39,976 nucleotides of DNA from an uncultured Lachnospiraceae bacterium. GTDB lineage: Bacteria > Bacillota > Clostridia > Lachnospirales > Lachnospiraceae. Location: NCBI GenBank assembly GCA_949155905.1, contig CASCWU010000024.1, positions 1 to 39,976 on the forward strand. The letters are read 5' to 3'. A model generated the notes under the pieces. It was not told where the DNA came from. It saw only the letters and a list, made by a program, of their open reading frames with translations, and ran no database searches. Below are positions 23,514 through 32,651 of the stretch, one piece after another. Position 1 is the first letter of the stretch. Each line of letters starts with the position of its first letter. Both the position numbers and the translations under genes were made by a program.

Positions 23514-24851
23514 ATGGAACAAAAGGAAAGGGTATTGGAATTATGGGAAGCACGCAGCTTTGCCGAGCTGAAGGGACTGCTGCAGGAAATGAATACGACG
23601 GATTTGGCGGAGCTGTTAGAGGAATTGCCGGAAGGGACGGTATTGCCGGTGTTCCGGCTGCTAACGAAGGAAGCGGCAGCGGAAGCTTTTTCTGAAATGG
23701 ACGGAGACAGACAGGAGCTTTTGATCGGTGGTTTTTCCGATAAGGAGCTGCGGGAGGTATTGTCAGAAATGTATGTGGACGATACGGTGGATATGATTGA
23801 AGAGATGCCTGCCAATGTCGTCAGCCGTATCCTACGTCACTCAGATCCGCAGACGAGACGGGAGATCAATGAGCTGCTTCAGTATCCGGAGGACAGCGCC
23901 GGAAGTATTATGACAACGGAATATATGTCGTTAAAGGAGGATATGACCGTCAGGGAAGCGTTTGAGCGGATTCGGAGGATTGGCGCAGACAAAGAGGACA
24001 TTTATACCTGCTATGTGATTACAGAAACGAGAAAGCTAATCGGGCTGGTGACGGTGCGTGAGCTGCTGCTTTCCGGCGGCACGGATCGGATTGGGGAACT
24101 GATGGAAACCAATATTTTATATGTCAATACCTTAGATGACCAGGAACTGGTGGCAAAACAGTTTGACAAATATAATTTCCGTACATTTCCGGTCGTGGAT
24201 CAGGAACGCCGTCTGGTTGGAATCATTACGGTAGACGATGCGATGGATGTGCTGCAGGATGAAACGACAGAGGACTTTGAACGAATGGCGGCAATCAGCC
24301 CGAGTGAAGAAAGCTATTTTAAAACGCCGGTCTGGAAGCATGCAAAAAACCGGATTACCTGGCTGCTGGTGCTGATGCTCTCTTCGATTGTCACAGGAAA
24401 TGTGATTACCCGTTATGAAGCCGCCTTTGCCTCGGTGCCGCTGCTGGTCGCGTTTATCCCGATGCTGATGGGGACAGGCGGGAATTGTGGTTCTCAGACA
24501 TCTACGCTGGTGATTCGCGGTCTGGCCTTAGATGAGATCCGAATGCGGGATTTTTTCCGGGTGATTTGGAAGGAATCGCGTGTGGCGCTATCCGTCGGGA
24601 CGATTTTGGCTTTGGTCAATGCAGCCAGGATTTATGTGATGTATCGGGATGGGGCGATGGCGCTTGTGATCGGGATTACCCTAATCGGAACAGTGCTGCT
24701 TTCCAAGCTGTTAGGCTGTATGCTGCCGATGCTCGCCAAGCGCCTCAAGCTCGATCCGGCTTTGATGGCTGCGCCGCTTATTACTACGATTGTGGATACC
24801 TGCTCGGTGCTGTTGTATTTTAACGTAGCCCTGCGGGTGATGAAACTGTAA
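23514..24851 (+). CDS. mgtE: Magnesium transporter MgtE
   Basis: The protein has 445 residues with the complete MgtE layout: helical N domain (about 1-130), two CBS domains (about 133-195 and 197-258) and five membrane helices (about 280-445). The pore region shows GTGGNCGSQTSTL, and the conserved Asp428 in TTIVDTCS lines the Mg-selective pore. MgtE is a Mg2+ channel gated closed by cytoplasmic Mg2+ bound between the N and CBS domains. ATG 23514 follows AGAAAGGA. The gene is preceded by a long leader without the M-box that often precedes mgtE, and is followed by a 15-bp hairpin. Confidence 0.95.
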   Translation: MEQKERVLELWEARSFAELKGLLQEMNTTDLAELLEELPEGTVLPVFRLLTKEAAAEAFSEMDGDRQELLIGGFSDKELREVLSEMYVDDTVDMIEEMPANVVSRILRHSDPQTRREINELLQYPEDSAGSIMTTEYMSLKEDMTVREAFERIRRIGADKEDIYTCYVITETRKLIGLVTVRELLLSGGTDRIGELMETNILYVNTLDDQELVAKQFDKYNFRTFPVVDQERRLVGIITVDDAMDVLQDETTEDFERMAAISPSEESYFKTPVWKHAKNRITWLLVLMLSSIVTGNVITRYEAAFASVPLLVAFIPMLMGTGGNCGSQTSTLVIRGLALDEIRMRDFFRVIWKESRVALSVGTILALVNAARIYVMYRDGAMALVIGITLIGTVLLSKLLGCMLPMLAKRLKLDPALMAAPLITTIVDTCSVLLYFNVALRVMKL

Positions 24852-24896
24852 GAAAATAAAAGGAAATGTAAAGAGAGAGCATGAGGAACAAGAATG

Positions 24897-24930
24897 GGAT
24901 GTGAAAAAAGCTACGGCTTTTTTCACATCC
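24897..24930. terminator. Bidirectional terminator between mgtE and the aminopeptidase gene
   Basis: GGATGTGAAAAAAGC and GCTTTTTTCACATCC form a perfect 15-bp stem with loop TACG. A six-T and a six-A run are inside the stem, so it can stop transcription from both sides. Confidence 0.88.
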
Positions 24931-24965
24931 ACATAAGGAAGCATAGAGGAGCAGTACTGATTGTG

Positions 24966-26258
24966 CTAAGAAGCAAAGAAGGCTGTAACACAGTCGTCCA
25001 TTGCTTTTTGATCCTGGCTGCCCATCAGCTCTCTGGCCGAGTGCATTGCTAACATCGGCACGCCCAGATCAACGGTATACATCGGAAGTTTGGTAGAGGT
25101 AATCGAGCCTAACGTACTGCCGCCTATCATATCAGAGCGGTTGACAAAGGTCTGATACGGGATATTTGCCTTTTGGCAGAGCTGTAAAAAAGCGGCGGTG
25201 GATTCGGTGTCAGTAGCGTAACGCTGCGTGGCATCCAGCTTTAGGACAATGCCGCCGTTTAGATATGGCTGATTGGTCGGATCGCATTTTTCTGGCTTGT
25301 TTGGATGAATGGCATGGGCAACGTCTAAGGAAAGGCAGAAGCCGGACAGCATCCGATCACGGGCGGTTAAGGCGTCAAAACCTAAGGAGGCATACAGCTT
25401 TTCTACGGTCAGCTTTAATACGTCGGAGCGGGCGCCCTGCTTTGTGGAACTGCCGATTTCTTCGTTGTCAAACAGGGAAATCAGGTTGATGCCATGCTCT
25501 GGTATTCCGGCCTGGATCAGTCCCTGCAGACAGGAAACGACGGAGGTTTGGTTGTCAATGCGCGGGCTGGAGATAAAGTCCTCGTTCAGTCCGACAAAGC
25601 AGCCCTCCTCCGGCAGATAGATCGTTAAATCAAAGTCCAGGATGTCCTCCGACGCAACACCGATATGTTCTGCTAAAAACCGGGTAAAAAAGTGATCCTT
25701 ATCCAGCTGTTCGGATACCATGGCTGCCAGCGGAAGCAGGTCAGATTGTTTGTTTAGCTCGATGCCCTCGTTGATCTTCCGGTTCATGTGGATGGCCAGA
25801 TTCGGAATGGTCAAAACCGGTTTTTTCAGATCGATGATATAGGAAACCGGATGGAATACGTCACTGCTTTTGGTCATTACCTTACCAGCTACCGAGAGCG
25901 GACGGTCGAGCCAGGTATTTAAAATGGCGCCTCCATAAACGGTGACATTAAGTCTGGCATACTGCTTTCCGGTTATTTCCGGAGAAGGCTTTACCTTGAT
26001 ACAAGGATAATCGGTATGGGCGGCGGCGATGTGCAGCCGTCCGTCCGGCTGGTTTCCTATGGTAAAAGCAAACAAGGAGGTGCCGTAAACAGAGATATAG
26101 TAGGAGCCTCCTGCCTGAAGCTGCCAGGGCTTGGAAAGAGTCAGTGGGGCAAAGCCTGCCGCCTCCAGTTCGCGGATTCCGGCCAGAACGCTGTGATAGG
26201 AGGTCGGTGTCTTTCCGATAAAGGAAAGCAGATGCTTGGAATTTTCCGGTAAATTCAT
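24966..26258 (-). CDS. M18 family aminopeptidase
   Basis: The 430-residue cytoplasmic di-zinc aminopeptidase is expected to release N-terminal acidic or other residues from peptides and usually forms a dodecamer. Ligand and catalytic motifs are in place: His81 in AAHTDYP, Asp235 in RIDNQTS, Glu266-Glu267 in DNEEIGSST, AIHPN near residue 317, and His406 in LAMHSARE. Length and layout are typical of the bacterial ApeB-like members. ATG 26258 is preceded on its strand by GGGAGAA. A promoter lies about 50 bases upstream. It is convergent with mgtE. Confidence 0.93.
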   Translation of the reverse strand: MNLPENSKHLLSFIGKTPTSYHSVLAGIRELEAAGFAPLTLSKPWQLQAGGSYYISVYGTSLFAFTIGNQPDGRLHIAAAHTDYPCIKVKPSPEITGKQYARLNVTVYGGAILNTWLDRPLSVAGKVMTKSSDVFHPVSYIIDLKKPVLTIPNLAIHMNRKINEGIELNKQSDLLPLAAMVSEQLDKDHFFTRFLAEHIGVASEDILDFDLTIYLPEEGCFVGLNEDFISSPRIDNQTSVVSCLQGLIQAGIPEHGINLISLFDNEEIGSSTKQGARSDVLKLTVEKLYASLGFDALTARDRMLSGFCLSLDVAHAIHPNKPEKCDPTNQPYLNGGIVLKLDATQRYATDTESTAAFLQLCQKANIPYQTFVNRSDMIGGSTLGSITSTKLPMYTVDLGVPMLAMHSARELMGSQDQKAMDDCVTAFFAS

Positions 26259-26305
26259 AGTATTCTCCCTTCTATAAAAGACTTTTTGTTTTGTCCTTTG
26301 CGATA

Positions 26306-26334
26306 AGTATAGCAGAAAACAGAAGAAATTTCCA
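26306..26334 (-). promoter_or_regulatory. Promoter of the M18 aminopeptidase gene
   Basis: On the - strand: TGGAAA (26334-26329), 17 bases, TATACT (26311-26306). Confidence 0.6.
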
Positions 26335-26397
26335 GAGGAATCGACAGAGCTGGCACGGTTTTTGCGAAAGATTAGAAATTCTTAATAATTCCCTGCA

Positions 26398-26426
26398 TTG
26401 ACAAGCTACGCCAGAAAACCTATAAT
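26398..26426 (+). promoter_or_regulatory. Perfect sigma-A promoter of the 26-33 kb gene run
   Basis: TTGACA (26398-26403), 17 bases, TATAAT (26421-26426): all consensus. It lies 42 bases before the rhomboid-like gene and is the only convincing promoter I see before the run of genes to ytfJ. Confidence 0.9.
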
Positions 26427-26468
26427 AAAAGACAACAATGCTGCAACGAGCAGAACGGAGGCTGATTT

Positions 26469-27317
26469 ATGAATAACTGGATGAACCGGTTAGAACGGAG
26501 ATTCGGACGGTATGCCATCCACAACCTGATGAAGTATATCATTGTGTTATATGCGGTCAGCGCGGTATTAGCCCTGATCAATCCGGCCTTTTATGTGATG
26601 TATCTCTCTCTTAACTTTGAGGCGATTTTACATGGGCAGATCTGGAGGCTGGTGACGTTTATTTTAGAACCAATTGGCTCCATGCAGGGGATGGGAATAT
26701 TTTTCCTGCTGATTAGCCTGTATTTTTACTGGATGATCGGAAGCAACCTCGAAAATGCCTGGGGAGCGTTTCGCTTTAACCTGTACTATCTGATGGGAAT
26801 TGTCTTGCAGATTATAGCAGGCGCGATTTTATATGCCATTACAAAGGACCCGCTTTCCGGCTTTTATTTTGGTCTGGATTATATCAATCAGTCCATGTTT
26901 TTGGCCTTCTGCGTGCTGTATCCAGACGTCCAGCTGATGCTGATGTTTATTCTGCCGATTAAGGTAAAGCATCTGGGGATGATTTACGGGGCGGTGCTGG
27001 CCTTTGACGTACTGGCCAATTTCATCCATGGAAGATGGTATGTGGCGATAGCGATCATAGTGGCAGTAGCTAATTTTTTGATTTTCTTTTTTAGCACAAG
27101 GAATTACCGAAAGCTTTCCCCGAAGGAGCATCACAGAAGGAGCGTTTACCGGAAGGCTGTTCAGCCACCAAAGGGAGTAACAAGGCATAAATGTGCTATC
27201 TGCGGCAGGACAGAGCTAGACGATCCGACGTTGGAATTCCGTTTTTGCTCGAAATGTGAAGGAAATTATGAATATTGTCAGGATCATTTGTTTACACATC
27301 AGCATGTAAAAAAATAA
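26469..27317 (+). CDS. Rhomboid/derlin-like membrane protein with C-terminal zinc-binding tail
   Basis: The protein has 282 residues with six membrane helices (about 22-215). It has the rhomboid-type WRLVTFILEP after helix 1 and GSNLENAWGAFRFNLYYLMG at the loop-to-helix-3 position, similar to the GxxxEN/ExxxG layout of rhomboid-fold proteins. The GxSG protease motif is not evident (only NQSMF occurs there), so it is likely a pseudoprotease or derlin-like member. After a basic linker, the tail (about 235-282) has CAIC, CSKC, a further Cys and several His, a zinc-ribbon-like set of ligands on the cytoplasmic side. ACGGAGG precedes ATG 26469. The next gene begins nine bases after its stop. Confidence 0.72.
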   Translation: MNNWMNRLERRFGRYAIHNLMKYIIVLYAVSAVLALINPAFYVMYLSLNFEAILHGQIWRLVTFILEPIGSMQGMGIFFLLISLYFYWMIGSNLENAWGAFRFNLYYLMGIVLQIIAGAILYAITKDPLSGFYFGLDYINQSMFLAFCVLYPDVQLMLMFILPIKVKHLGMIYGAVLAFDVLANFIHGRWYVAIAIIVAVANFLIFFFSTRNYRKLSPKEHHRRSVYRKAVQPPKGVTRHKCAICGRTELDDPTLEFRFCSKCEGNYEYCQDHLFTHQHVKK

Positions 27318-27326
27318 GGAGAGGCT

Positions 27327-28415
27327 ATGTGTTATATCAGACAGGAATGGAGGCAATGGCTGCACCGGATGGGACGGCTTCTGGCTGTTTTTCTTGTCTT
27401 GGCCTTCCTGGTGTGGGGCGTGGCGGCAGGAGCTTTGGGCGGCGCATGGCGGGATAAGTCGCCTTCCACGGTTGCGCTTTTTCGGCTTGGGGTCGTAGAT
27501 CAGGAGCAGGACTCTTATACGGAGTTGTTGTTGCGCTATTTTGAGGAAAGCGATGCGTTTTCCTCGTATGTGGAGATAAAAAAGGGGACACAGGAGGATA
27601 TCCAGGGGCAGTTTGCGAAAGGACAGCTAGATGGATGGCTGGTAATTCCGGAGGGCTTTATTTCCGGCATGGTGGCCATCGACCATGTGCCTCTTGTGGT
27701 GACGCTCTCTCTGGCGGATATGACCAAGGCAGTCTTGCTGCAGCAAGTCTTTGAGGCGTATGGCAGTTATGTGGCGGCAGTGGAGGGCGGCTGCATGACA
27801 CTTTATCGCCAGATGGAGCTGGCAGGAGCCGACAAGGAGCAGCTAGAGCGTGCCAATGTAGAGGTGTCGCTGGAGCTGATTTTGGCTGCCTTAGGACGAG
27901 AGGATTTTTTTCATTACGAAGAGCAGACGGATAGCCGGTTCGTTCCGCTTCTGGCTTATTATGGCTTTTCCCTTTTGGGACTGCTTCCTTTTTTGCTGGC
28001 GATTCCGGGCGGTATCGTGCTGTTAGAGGAAAAACGAAACGGTGTATTGGCGAGAATCCGAATCACCAACGGAGGACTGGCCGGATGGTTTGGCAGCAAG
28101 CTGTTGGTAGAGGGTGGGCTGGCGGCTCTTTTGGTGACGGCGGCAGGTGTGGCTCTTAAAAAAGGGATTGGCACAGAGGTGAAGGCGGGACAGCTCATCG
28201 CTTCTGCCTTGCTCTGTATAGGAATCGTATGTGTCATGCTGTTAGCTGCCTGTCTGGCCGGGGAGCGTAGAGAATACCTGTTAGCTGCCGGGATGTCGGT
28301 GCTGCTGCTTGCGATGTTCGGCGGAAGCCTCCTGCCGCTGTCCTATCTTCCAGAAGCAATGGCCGCGGCAGCGGAGTGGATGCCGAACCGGATATTGGCC
28401 GCTTTGTGGATGTAG
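27327..28415 (+). CDS. ABC-2-type membrane protein (YhgE/NatB-like)
   Basis: The protein has 362 residues with the ABC-2 permease layout: one N-terminal membrane helix (about 17-38), a large extracytoplasmic region (about 45-205), then five helices (about 208-350). The extracytoplasmic start (VALFRLGVVDQEQDS) and the GQLDGWLVIPEGF segment are typical of ABC-2 and ABC-2-like exporters, where this region resembles VALVDED and DAVLVIPEGF. No ATPase gene lies in the window, so the energy source is unknown. AAGGAGAGG precedes ATG 27327. It is probably paired with the next gene as the two halves of one transporter. Confidence 0.75.
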   Translation: MCYIRQEWRQWLHRMGRLLAVFLVLAFLVWGVAAGALGGAWRDKSPSTVALFRLGVVDQEQDSYTELLLRYFEESDAFSSYVEIKKGTQEDIQGQFAKGQLDGWLVIPEGFISGMVAIDHVPLVVTLSLADMTKAVLLQQVFEAYGSYVAAVEGGCMTLYRQMELAGADKEQLERANVEVSLELILAALGREDFFHYEEQTDSRFVPLLAYYGFSLLGLLPFLLAIPGGIVLLEEKRNGVLARIRITNGGLAGWFGSKLLVEGGLAALLVTAAGVALKKGIGTEVKAGQLIASALLCIGIVCVMLLAACLAGERREYLLAAGMSVLLLAMFGGSLLPLSYLPEAMAAAAEWMPNRILAALWM

Positions 28416-28453
28416 CTTGATGTAAAAACAGGGAAACAGGCAGGAGGAAAACG

Positions 28454-29623
28454 ATGAAGTGGATCAGGCAGGCCGGACAATGGATACAGGATACCGGGAT
28501 CGTAGCGGCCTTGTGCTTCCGGCTTCTGCTTTCTAAAAGGTGGATCTGGGTGTTTTTAGGGGCGGCAGGGTTGTTTTATGCGATGCTTTTAGGCGGACTG
28601 ACGGAGGCGGCAGAGGAAGAGAGCCGGATTCCCCTCGCAGTAGTCAATCAGGAAGCAGAGGGCTTTTTTGAAGCAGAGGGATGTCTGGCCTATTTAAAGG
28701 AGCTGCCGGTGCTGACGCTTTGGGAGACGAGTGAGCAGGAAGGACTCAGGGCGCTTAGAGAAGGAGAGGTGGCTGCAGTTCTGGTGATAGAGGAGGGCTA
28801 TGGAGAGTGGCTGCAGACAGGCAGGTATGTTGGAGGCCGGAAGCCTTTGAGCCTGTATTACCAGGAGGGACAGGATGAGCAAAAGATTCTGGCAGAGCTG
28901 ATTGCCGGTGGAGTGCTAAAGCAATATTGTTTTTATCAAAGCTATTTGCTGTACGAAGAGCAGGAGGGGCTGCCGTCGGTTCGCGTGGAGGAATATCAGA
29001 AAACCGCGGCACAATACGAAAAAGAAGCGGAAGCGGGAGCATTTTTAGAAATTCGTTACGAAACGCCCGCAGCAGCGATTCAGGGAGGGAATTTGTTAGG
29101 AGCGCCGGGAAGAGAGGCGATTTATTTACAGGTGGTACTGGGGATGCTGGCGGGGCTGCTGTTGCTGTTCGCCCTGCTTTTGTATGCAGGCGGAGGAGAG
29201 CCAGGAGATCCGGATAGAAGCGGGACTGGTTCGATTGGACGCAGTGCGGCTTTGGCAGGAAATTTTCTCTATGTGTTATGCCTGGAGGTAGCAGCGGGTA
29301 TCCTGTTTATAACCATTTTTTTCTGGAAAGGCAGCAGATACCGGGCAGAAGGCGGTATGAATGTCGGTGGAGCATTGCTTGCTTTTCCGGGCTATCTGTT
29401 TTTATTTGCCTCTATGGTTAGCCTGCTTTTTCTGCTTTTGCGGGAGGGAGCAGGCACGAGGGAGAGATTCCTTCCGTTGGGAATGGGAGTGTTTGCGCTT
29501 TTGGCCGTGCTGGGGTTGATTCGGGTAGCGGCTTCCTTTCTGCCGGAAGCGTTGGAGATAGCGGTTCGTTGTTCTCCGGGAGGGTGGCTGGTGGATCGGC
29601 TGCTTTCTTTATTATACGGATAA
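28454..29623 (+). CDS. ABC-2-type membrane protein, second half
   Basis: The protein has 389 residues and the same layout as the upstream gene: one N-terminal helix (about 32-50), an extracytoplasmic region with IPLAVVNQEAEG and GEVAAVLVIEEGY, then a set of helices (about 225-385). The two proteins share architecture but little direct identity, which fits a heterodimer. The extracytoplasmic part has a Glu/Gln-rich helical segment (about 150-205). CAGGAGG precedes ATG 28454, 38 bases after the previous stop. Substrate and partner ATPase are not known. Confidence 0.74.
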   Translation: MKWIRQAGQWIQDTGIVAALCFRLLLSKRWIWVFLGAAGLFYAMLLGGLTEAAEEESRIPLAVVNQEAEGFFEAEGCLAYLKELPVLTLWETSEQEGLRALREGEVAAVLVIEEGYGEWLQTGRYVGGRKPLSLYYQEGQDEQKILAELIAGGVLKQYCFYQSYLLYEEQEGLPSVRVEEYQKTAAQYEKEAEAGAFLEIRYETPAAAIQGGNLLGAPGREAIYLQVVLGMLAGLLLLFALLLYAGGGEPGDPDRSGTGSIGRSAALAGNFLYVLCLEVAAGILFITIFFWKGSRYRAEGGMNVGGALLAFPGYLFLFASMVSLLFLLLREGAGTRERFLPLGMGVFALLAVLGLIRVAASFLPEALEIAVRCSPGGWLVDRLLSLLYG

Positions 29624-29787
29624 GAATACACCGGCCGGTCAGCTATGAAGCGGTTAAACGGTCATTGGATAGAATCGTTTCTTGCAGAAGGAACATGTTG
29701 TGTGAGAAAAAGAAGATGGGCGGGAACTCTTTTGGGATGGAGAAATGTCAGGATAGAGAGAAGCCAGGAAAGGAGCAAGGGGGCAGG

Positions 29788-31263
29788 ATGAGCAGTATAA
29801 TCAGAAAAATCGTAGAGGAAATCCGAAAGGGAAGGGATTTGGACGTTCACCTTCCAGAGCTGGGCAGAAGAATGGCGGAATCATATTACCAGGTGGCCCT
29901 GTTCGATTTTGCCATGAAATATACGGTGGCGTATGAGATATTGTCGGAGGAGCTTCCGGAGAAGGAGCTTTCCGGCTATGTGGACAGGCTGCGTACAGAG
30001 GTAGAACGGAACCTTCTGGCTGGCTTTTCGGGGAAGGTGACAGAGCGTTCGGTAGAGGAAATCGACGCAATGCGTCAGGAGATCATCCGCCGGATGGAGG
30101 TTTTGACCGCTTATACGGATATGCTTGGAAATTACGAATATATTTTAAACCGTTTGGAACCAAAGTATGATAGCAGCAAGGCGCCGCTGATTCGGCTGGA
30201 GGAGGCGCCAGAAATGGCACAAAGGCTCTACCACTATATTTTTGAATCGGACGACAATATCGCGATCAATGAAAAGATCAAAGAGGTTTTAGGGCAGCTT
30301 CCGGTCAGGATGACCAAGCAGCGGTTTTATGATTTGGTCAGAGGCAGTATGTCGGCTTATTTAGGAGGAGACGCTTCTTCTCTGAGGCTGTATGATTATA
30401 TGATACGGACGGGCGCCATGCTTTATCACCCAGAAGGAATGGGACAGTATTATAACAGTCTGCAGGAGACGGTGGACGGACTGGCAGCCTTAGATTTTGA
30501 ACATCTGAACCAGACGGAGTTTGAATCAGCCAGGAAGAAATTAGAGACGGCTTGTGCATGGATAGAGGAGCTGGTGGATGCGTATTCGATCATCACAGAG
30601 GTATTAAATGATTTGTATGTACTGGTTTTAACCGTGCCTTACGAGGAGGCTCTTAGTGAAAGAACAAACTCCGAAAAGAATGGAAAGCGTCAGGGCTTTG
30701 CCGGAAAACAGGAGGCCGAACGGATCATCTGTGCTACCTGCGAGGCATTTGCAGGTGTGTATTCGTCCAAGGAGGACTATCTGGATGCCATATCTGAGCC
30801 GCTGCACGGCTTAGAGGGACGTTTAGAGGAGTTAGCAGAGCAAAATGGACGCCTGGAGGCGGCAGTAGAGGAGGCTCGTGTGTATATAGAGGGAAAAGAA
30901 GGGGGAATGCGCTATGGCATACTCCGGCCTCTTTATGACAGCCTGCGCCAGTGCAGCCTGTTGCGTTCTGGCAGCTTATTTGCTGATTTGACGGTACCGC
31001 CAGAGGAGGAGCCTGTTACAGAGGAATATCTGGCAGAGATGACGGATCGGCTGATAGCGGATTTTATGGAAGCCTTTGCCGGACAGAGCCGAACGGTACG
31101 CAGAGCAGTCATGGCAGAGACGTTAAGTCTGCTTCCGGTATTTTTTAACGGACGCCAGGAAGTGCTTGCTTATCTGCAAAATGCCCTGGAGAGCTGTTCG
31201 GATGTGGCGGAATATAATGGCAGTGTCGGTATACTGTATACCATAATCGGGGAATATGTATGA
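29788..31263 (+). CDS. Unrecognised large helical protein
   Basis: The protein has 491 residues and is almost entirely predicted helical by composition (Glu, Leu, Arg and Ala rich), with no signal peptide or membrane helix. I do not recognise the family. It has YDYMIRTGAMLYHPEGMG near the middle, a coiled-coil-like segment about 345-385 (EGRLEELAEQNGRLEAAVEEA), and an ICATCEAFAG segment. ATG 29788 was chosen because AAAGGAG and AAGGGGG lie upstream; the frame is open to 29569 but that part overlaps the previous gene. Its stop overlaps the next gene by ATGA, so the two are translationally coupled. A 164-base gap separates it from the ABC-2 genes. Confidence 0.7.
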   Translation: MSSIIRKIVEEIRKGRDLDVHLPELGRRMAESYYQVALFDFAMKYTVAYEILSEELPEKELSGYVDRLRTEVERNLLAGFSGKVTERSVEEIDAMRQEIIRRMEVLTAYTDMLGNYEYILNRLEPKYDSSKAPLIRLEEAPEMAQRLYHYIFESDDNIAINEKIKEVLGQLPVRMTKQRFYDLVRGSMSAYLGGDASSLRLYDYMIRTGAMLYHPEGMGQYYNSLQETVDGLAALDFEHLNQTEFESARKKLETACAWIEELVDAYSIITEVLNDLYVLVLTVPYEEALSERTNSEKNGKRQGFAGKQEAERIICATCEAFAGVYSSKEDYLDAISEPLHGLEGRLEELAEQNGRLEAAVEEARVYIEGKEGGMRYGILRPLYDSLRQCSLLRSGSLFADLTVPPEEEPVTEEYLAEMTDRLIADFMEAFAGQSRTVRRAVMAETLSLLPVFFNGRQEVLAYLQNALESCSDVAEYNGSVGILYTIIGEYV

Positions 31264-31607
31264 TAGAGTGGAGAGAACCCTTATATTTGGATCAAAAAAT
31301 GGGGGATGGTAAGCGGTTAGCGCAGACCAGGAGGAATCTGGAGGAAGGAAAGGGTGCGATGTTTCCTGCCTTTGGGGTGTTTTTAGCCCAGAATCCGCAC
31401 AACCTTTTAGAAATCATTTCGCTGAATGAATTTTTACAGCCAGGTTATGGAACAAGACGTTTTTGTTGTGTCGGCCTGGCGGCAAGCCGGGAAGGAGCGC
31501 AGGAGCTGGTTCGGCTGCTCCTAGAGGATACGCTGCGCCAGACAGGTGCGCTGCGGGTGCGGGAGTTTTTGTATCCGAAAAAGGAGACAGACAGGGGGGA
31601 TGGCTAA
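31260..31607 (+). CDS. Unrecognised small protein coupled to the helical protein
   Basis: The 115-residue protein overlaps the previous gene by ATGA, indicating translational coupling and probably a shared complex. Sequence features: a basic, soluble N-terminus (GDGKRLAQTRRNLEEGKG), a central hydrophobic segment (FPAFGVFLAQ), LEIISLNEFLQPGYGTRRFCCVGLAAS, and a Leu/Arg-rich helix before a charged tail. It could be an alpha/beta fold (possibly RNA- or protein-binding) but I know no family for it. The next gene (DUF2953) begins two bases after its stop. Confidence 0.65.
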   Translation: MIEWREPLYLDQKMGDGKRLAQTRRNLEEGKGAMFPAFGVFLAQNPHNLLEIISLNEFLQPGYGTRRFCCVGLAASREGAQELVRLLLEDTLRQTGALRVREFLYPKKETDRGDG

Positions 31608-31609
31608 GC

Positions 31610-32647
31610 ATGTGGTATGTCATAGTAGGGTTTCTAAAATGGACTGGAATCCTCCTGCTGGTACTGTTTGCTTTGCTGGTACTGCTCCTTTTGCTGGTGC
31701 TGTTTTTGCCGGTTCGTTACCGTTTCGAGGCAGAGTATCGGGAAAGCTTGGCAGGAGGCGGCTGGGTACGTTGGCTGTACCCGGTTTTAGAGGTGCGACT
31801 GCAAATAGAAGAAAACCATCCGAAAACGCAAATACGAATTTTGGGGCGTTCCATAGAGGCATGGAAGAAGGGACTTGGCAGACGGAAGGCTTCTGCCGGG
31901 AAAGAGAAAACACAGACAGGAGGGGAGAAAAAGCCGGAAGCCATTACGGAGAAGCCGGTTATCGAAAAAAGTGCTGTGGAAAAAAGCACAATTGAAAAAA
32001 GCGTTGTCGAGGAGACTAAGACTATCGTTGAGAAAGCGAACTCTTCTAAAAAAGAAGGGAAGGCTTCCGATGGGGAAGCGTTTTATGAGGGAAAAGAGGA
32101 AAATTCCACCTCCGGGCTTTCCTGGTGGGAGAAGCTGGTACAGACAATAAAGGGGTTTTTTACGGCTGTTCGGACATGGCTTTTGAAGCTTTGGGAACGT
32201 CTTGTGGCAATTTGGGAAAAGATAACGGGATTTCGGCAGAAGCTTAACAGTCTATGGGAGAAGGCAAAGGGATTATGGGGAAACTGGGAGCAGATCCGTA
32301 AGGTGCTGCATCAGGAGTCTACCAAAAAGGCGCTGGCGCTGCTTTGGCAGGAGTGTAAAAGGCTGCTGCTTGCGTTAAAGCCTAAAAAATATTCTCTTTG
32401 GCTCCACTATGGGACAGGAGATGCCTATACGCTGGCGCAGCATTTGAGGATTCTGGCGGTCGTCTATGGGCTATGCGGAGAGCATATCACCATAGAACCG
32501 GACTGGGAGGAAAAGGTGCTTTTGGCAAAGGGAAGTGTAAAAGGGCGAATTCGGATATTTACATTAGCCCGGATTTGTATTAAAGTAGTAACAGATAAAA
32601 ACGTGAAACGTTTGTGGAAACAGATTTCCGAATGGGAAAGGAGTTAG
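31610..32647 (+). CDS. ytfI: DUF2953 domain protein (YtfI-like)
   Basis: The 345-residue protein starts with a strong membrane helix (about 10-32, LLLVLFALLVLLLLLV). The variable linker holds a degenerate repeat EKS(A/T/V)(V/I)EKS (about 125-145). An amphipathic Trp-rich region follows (WWEKLVQTIKGFF), and the conserved DUF2953 end (about 255-345) reads YGTGDAYTLAQHLRIL and ITIEPDWEEKVLLAKG. In Bacillus the DUF2953 gene ytfI sits beside ytfJ as here, and the pair is linked to spore germination and sporulation. ATG 31610 lies two bases after the previous stop with GGGGGGATGG as ribosome binding site. Confidence 0.83.
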   Translation: MWYVIVGFLKWTGILLLVLFALLVLLLLLVLFLPVRYRFEAEYRESLAGGGWVRWLYPVLEVRLQIEENHPKTQIRILGRSIEAWKKGLGRRKASAGKEKTQTGGEKKPEAITEKPVIEKSAVEKSTIEKSVVEETKTIVEKANSSKKEGKASDGEAFYEGKEENSTSGLSWWEKLVQTIKGFFTAVRTWLLKLWERLVAIWEKITGFRQKLNSLWEKAKGLWGNWEQIRKVLHQESTKKALALLWQECKRLLLALKPKKYSLWLHYGTGDAYTLAQHLRILAVVYGLCGEHITIEPDWEEKVLLAKGSVKGRIRIFTLARICIKVVTDKNVKRLWKQISEWERS

Positions 32648-32651
32648 AAAG

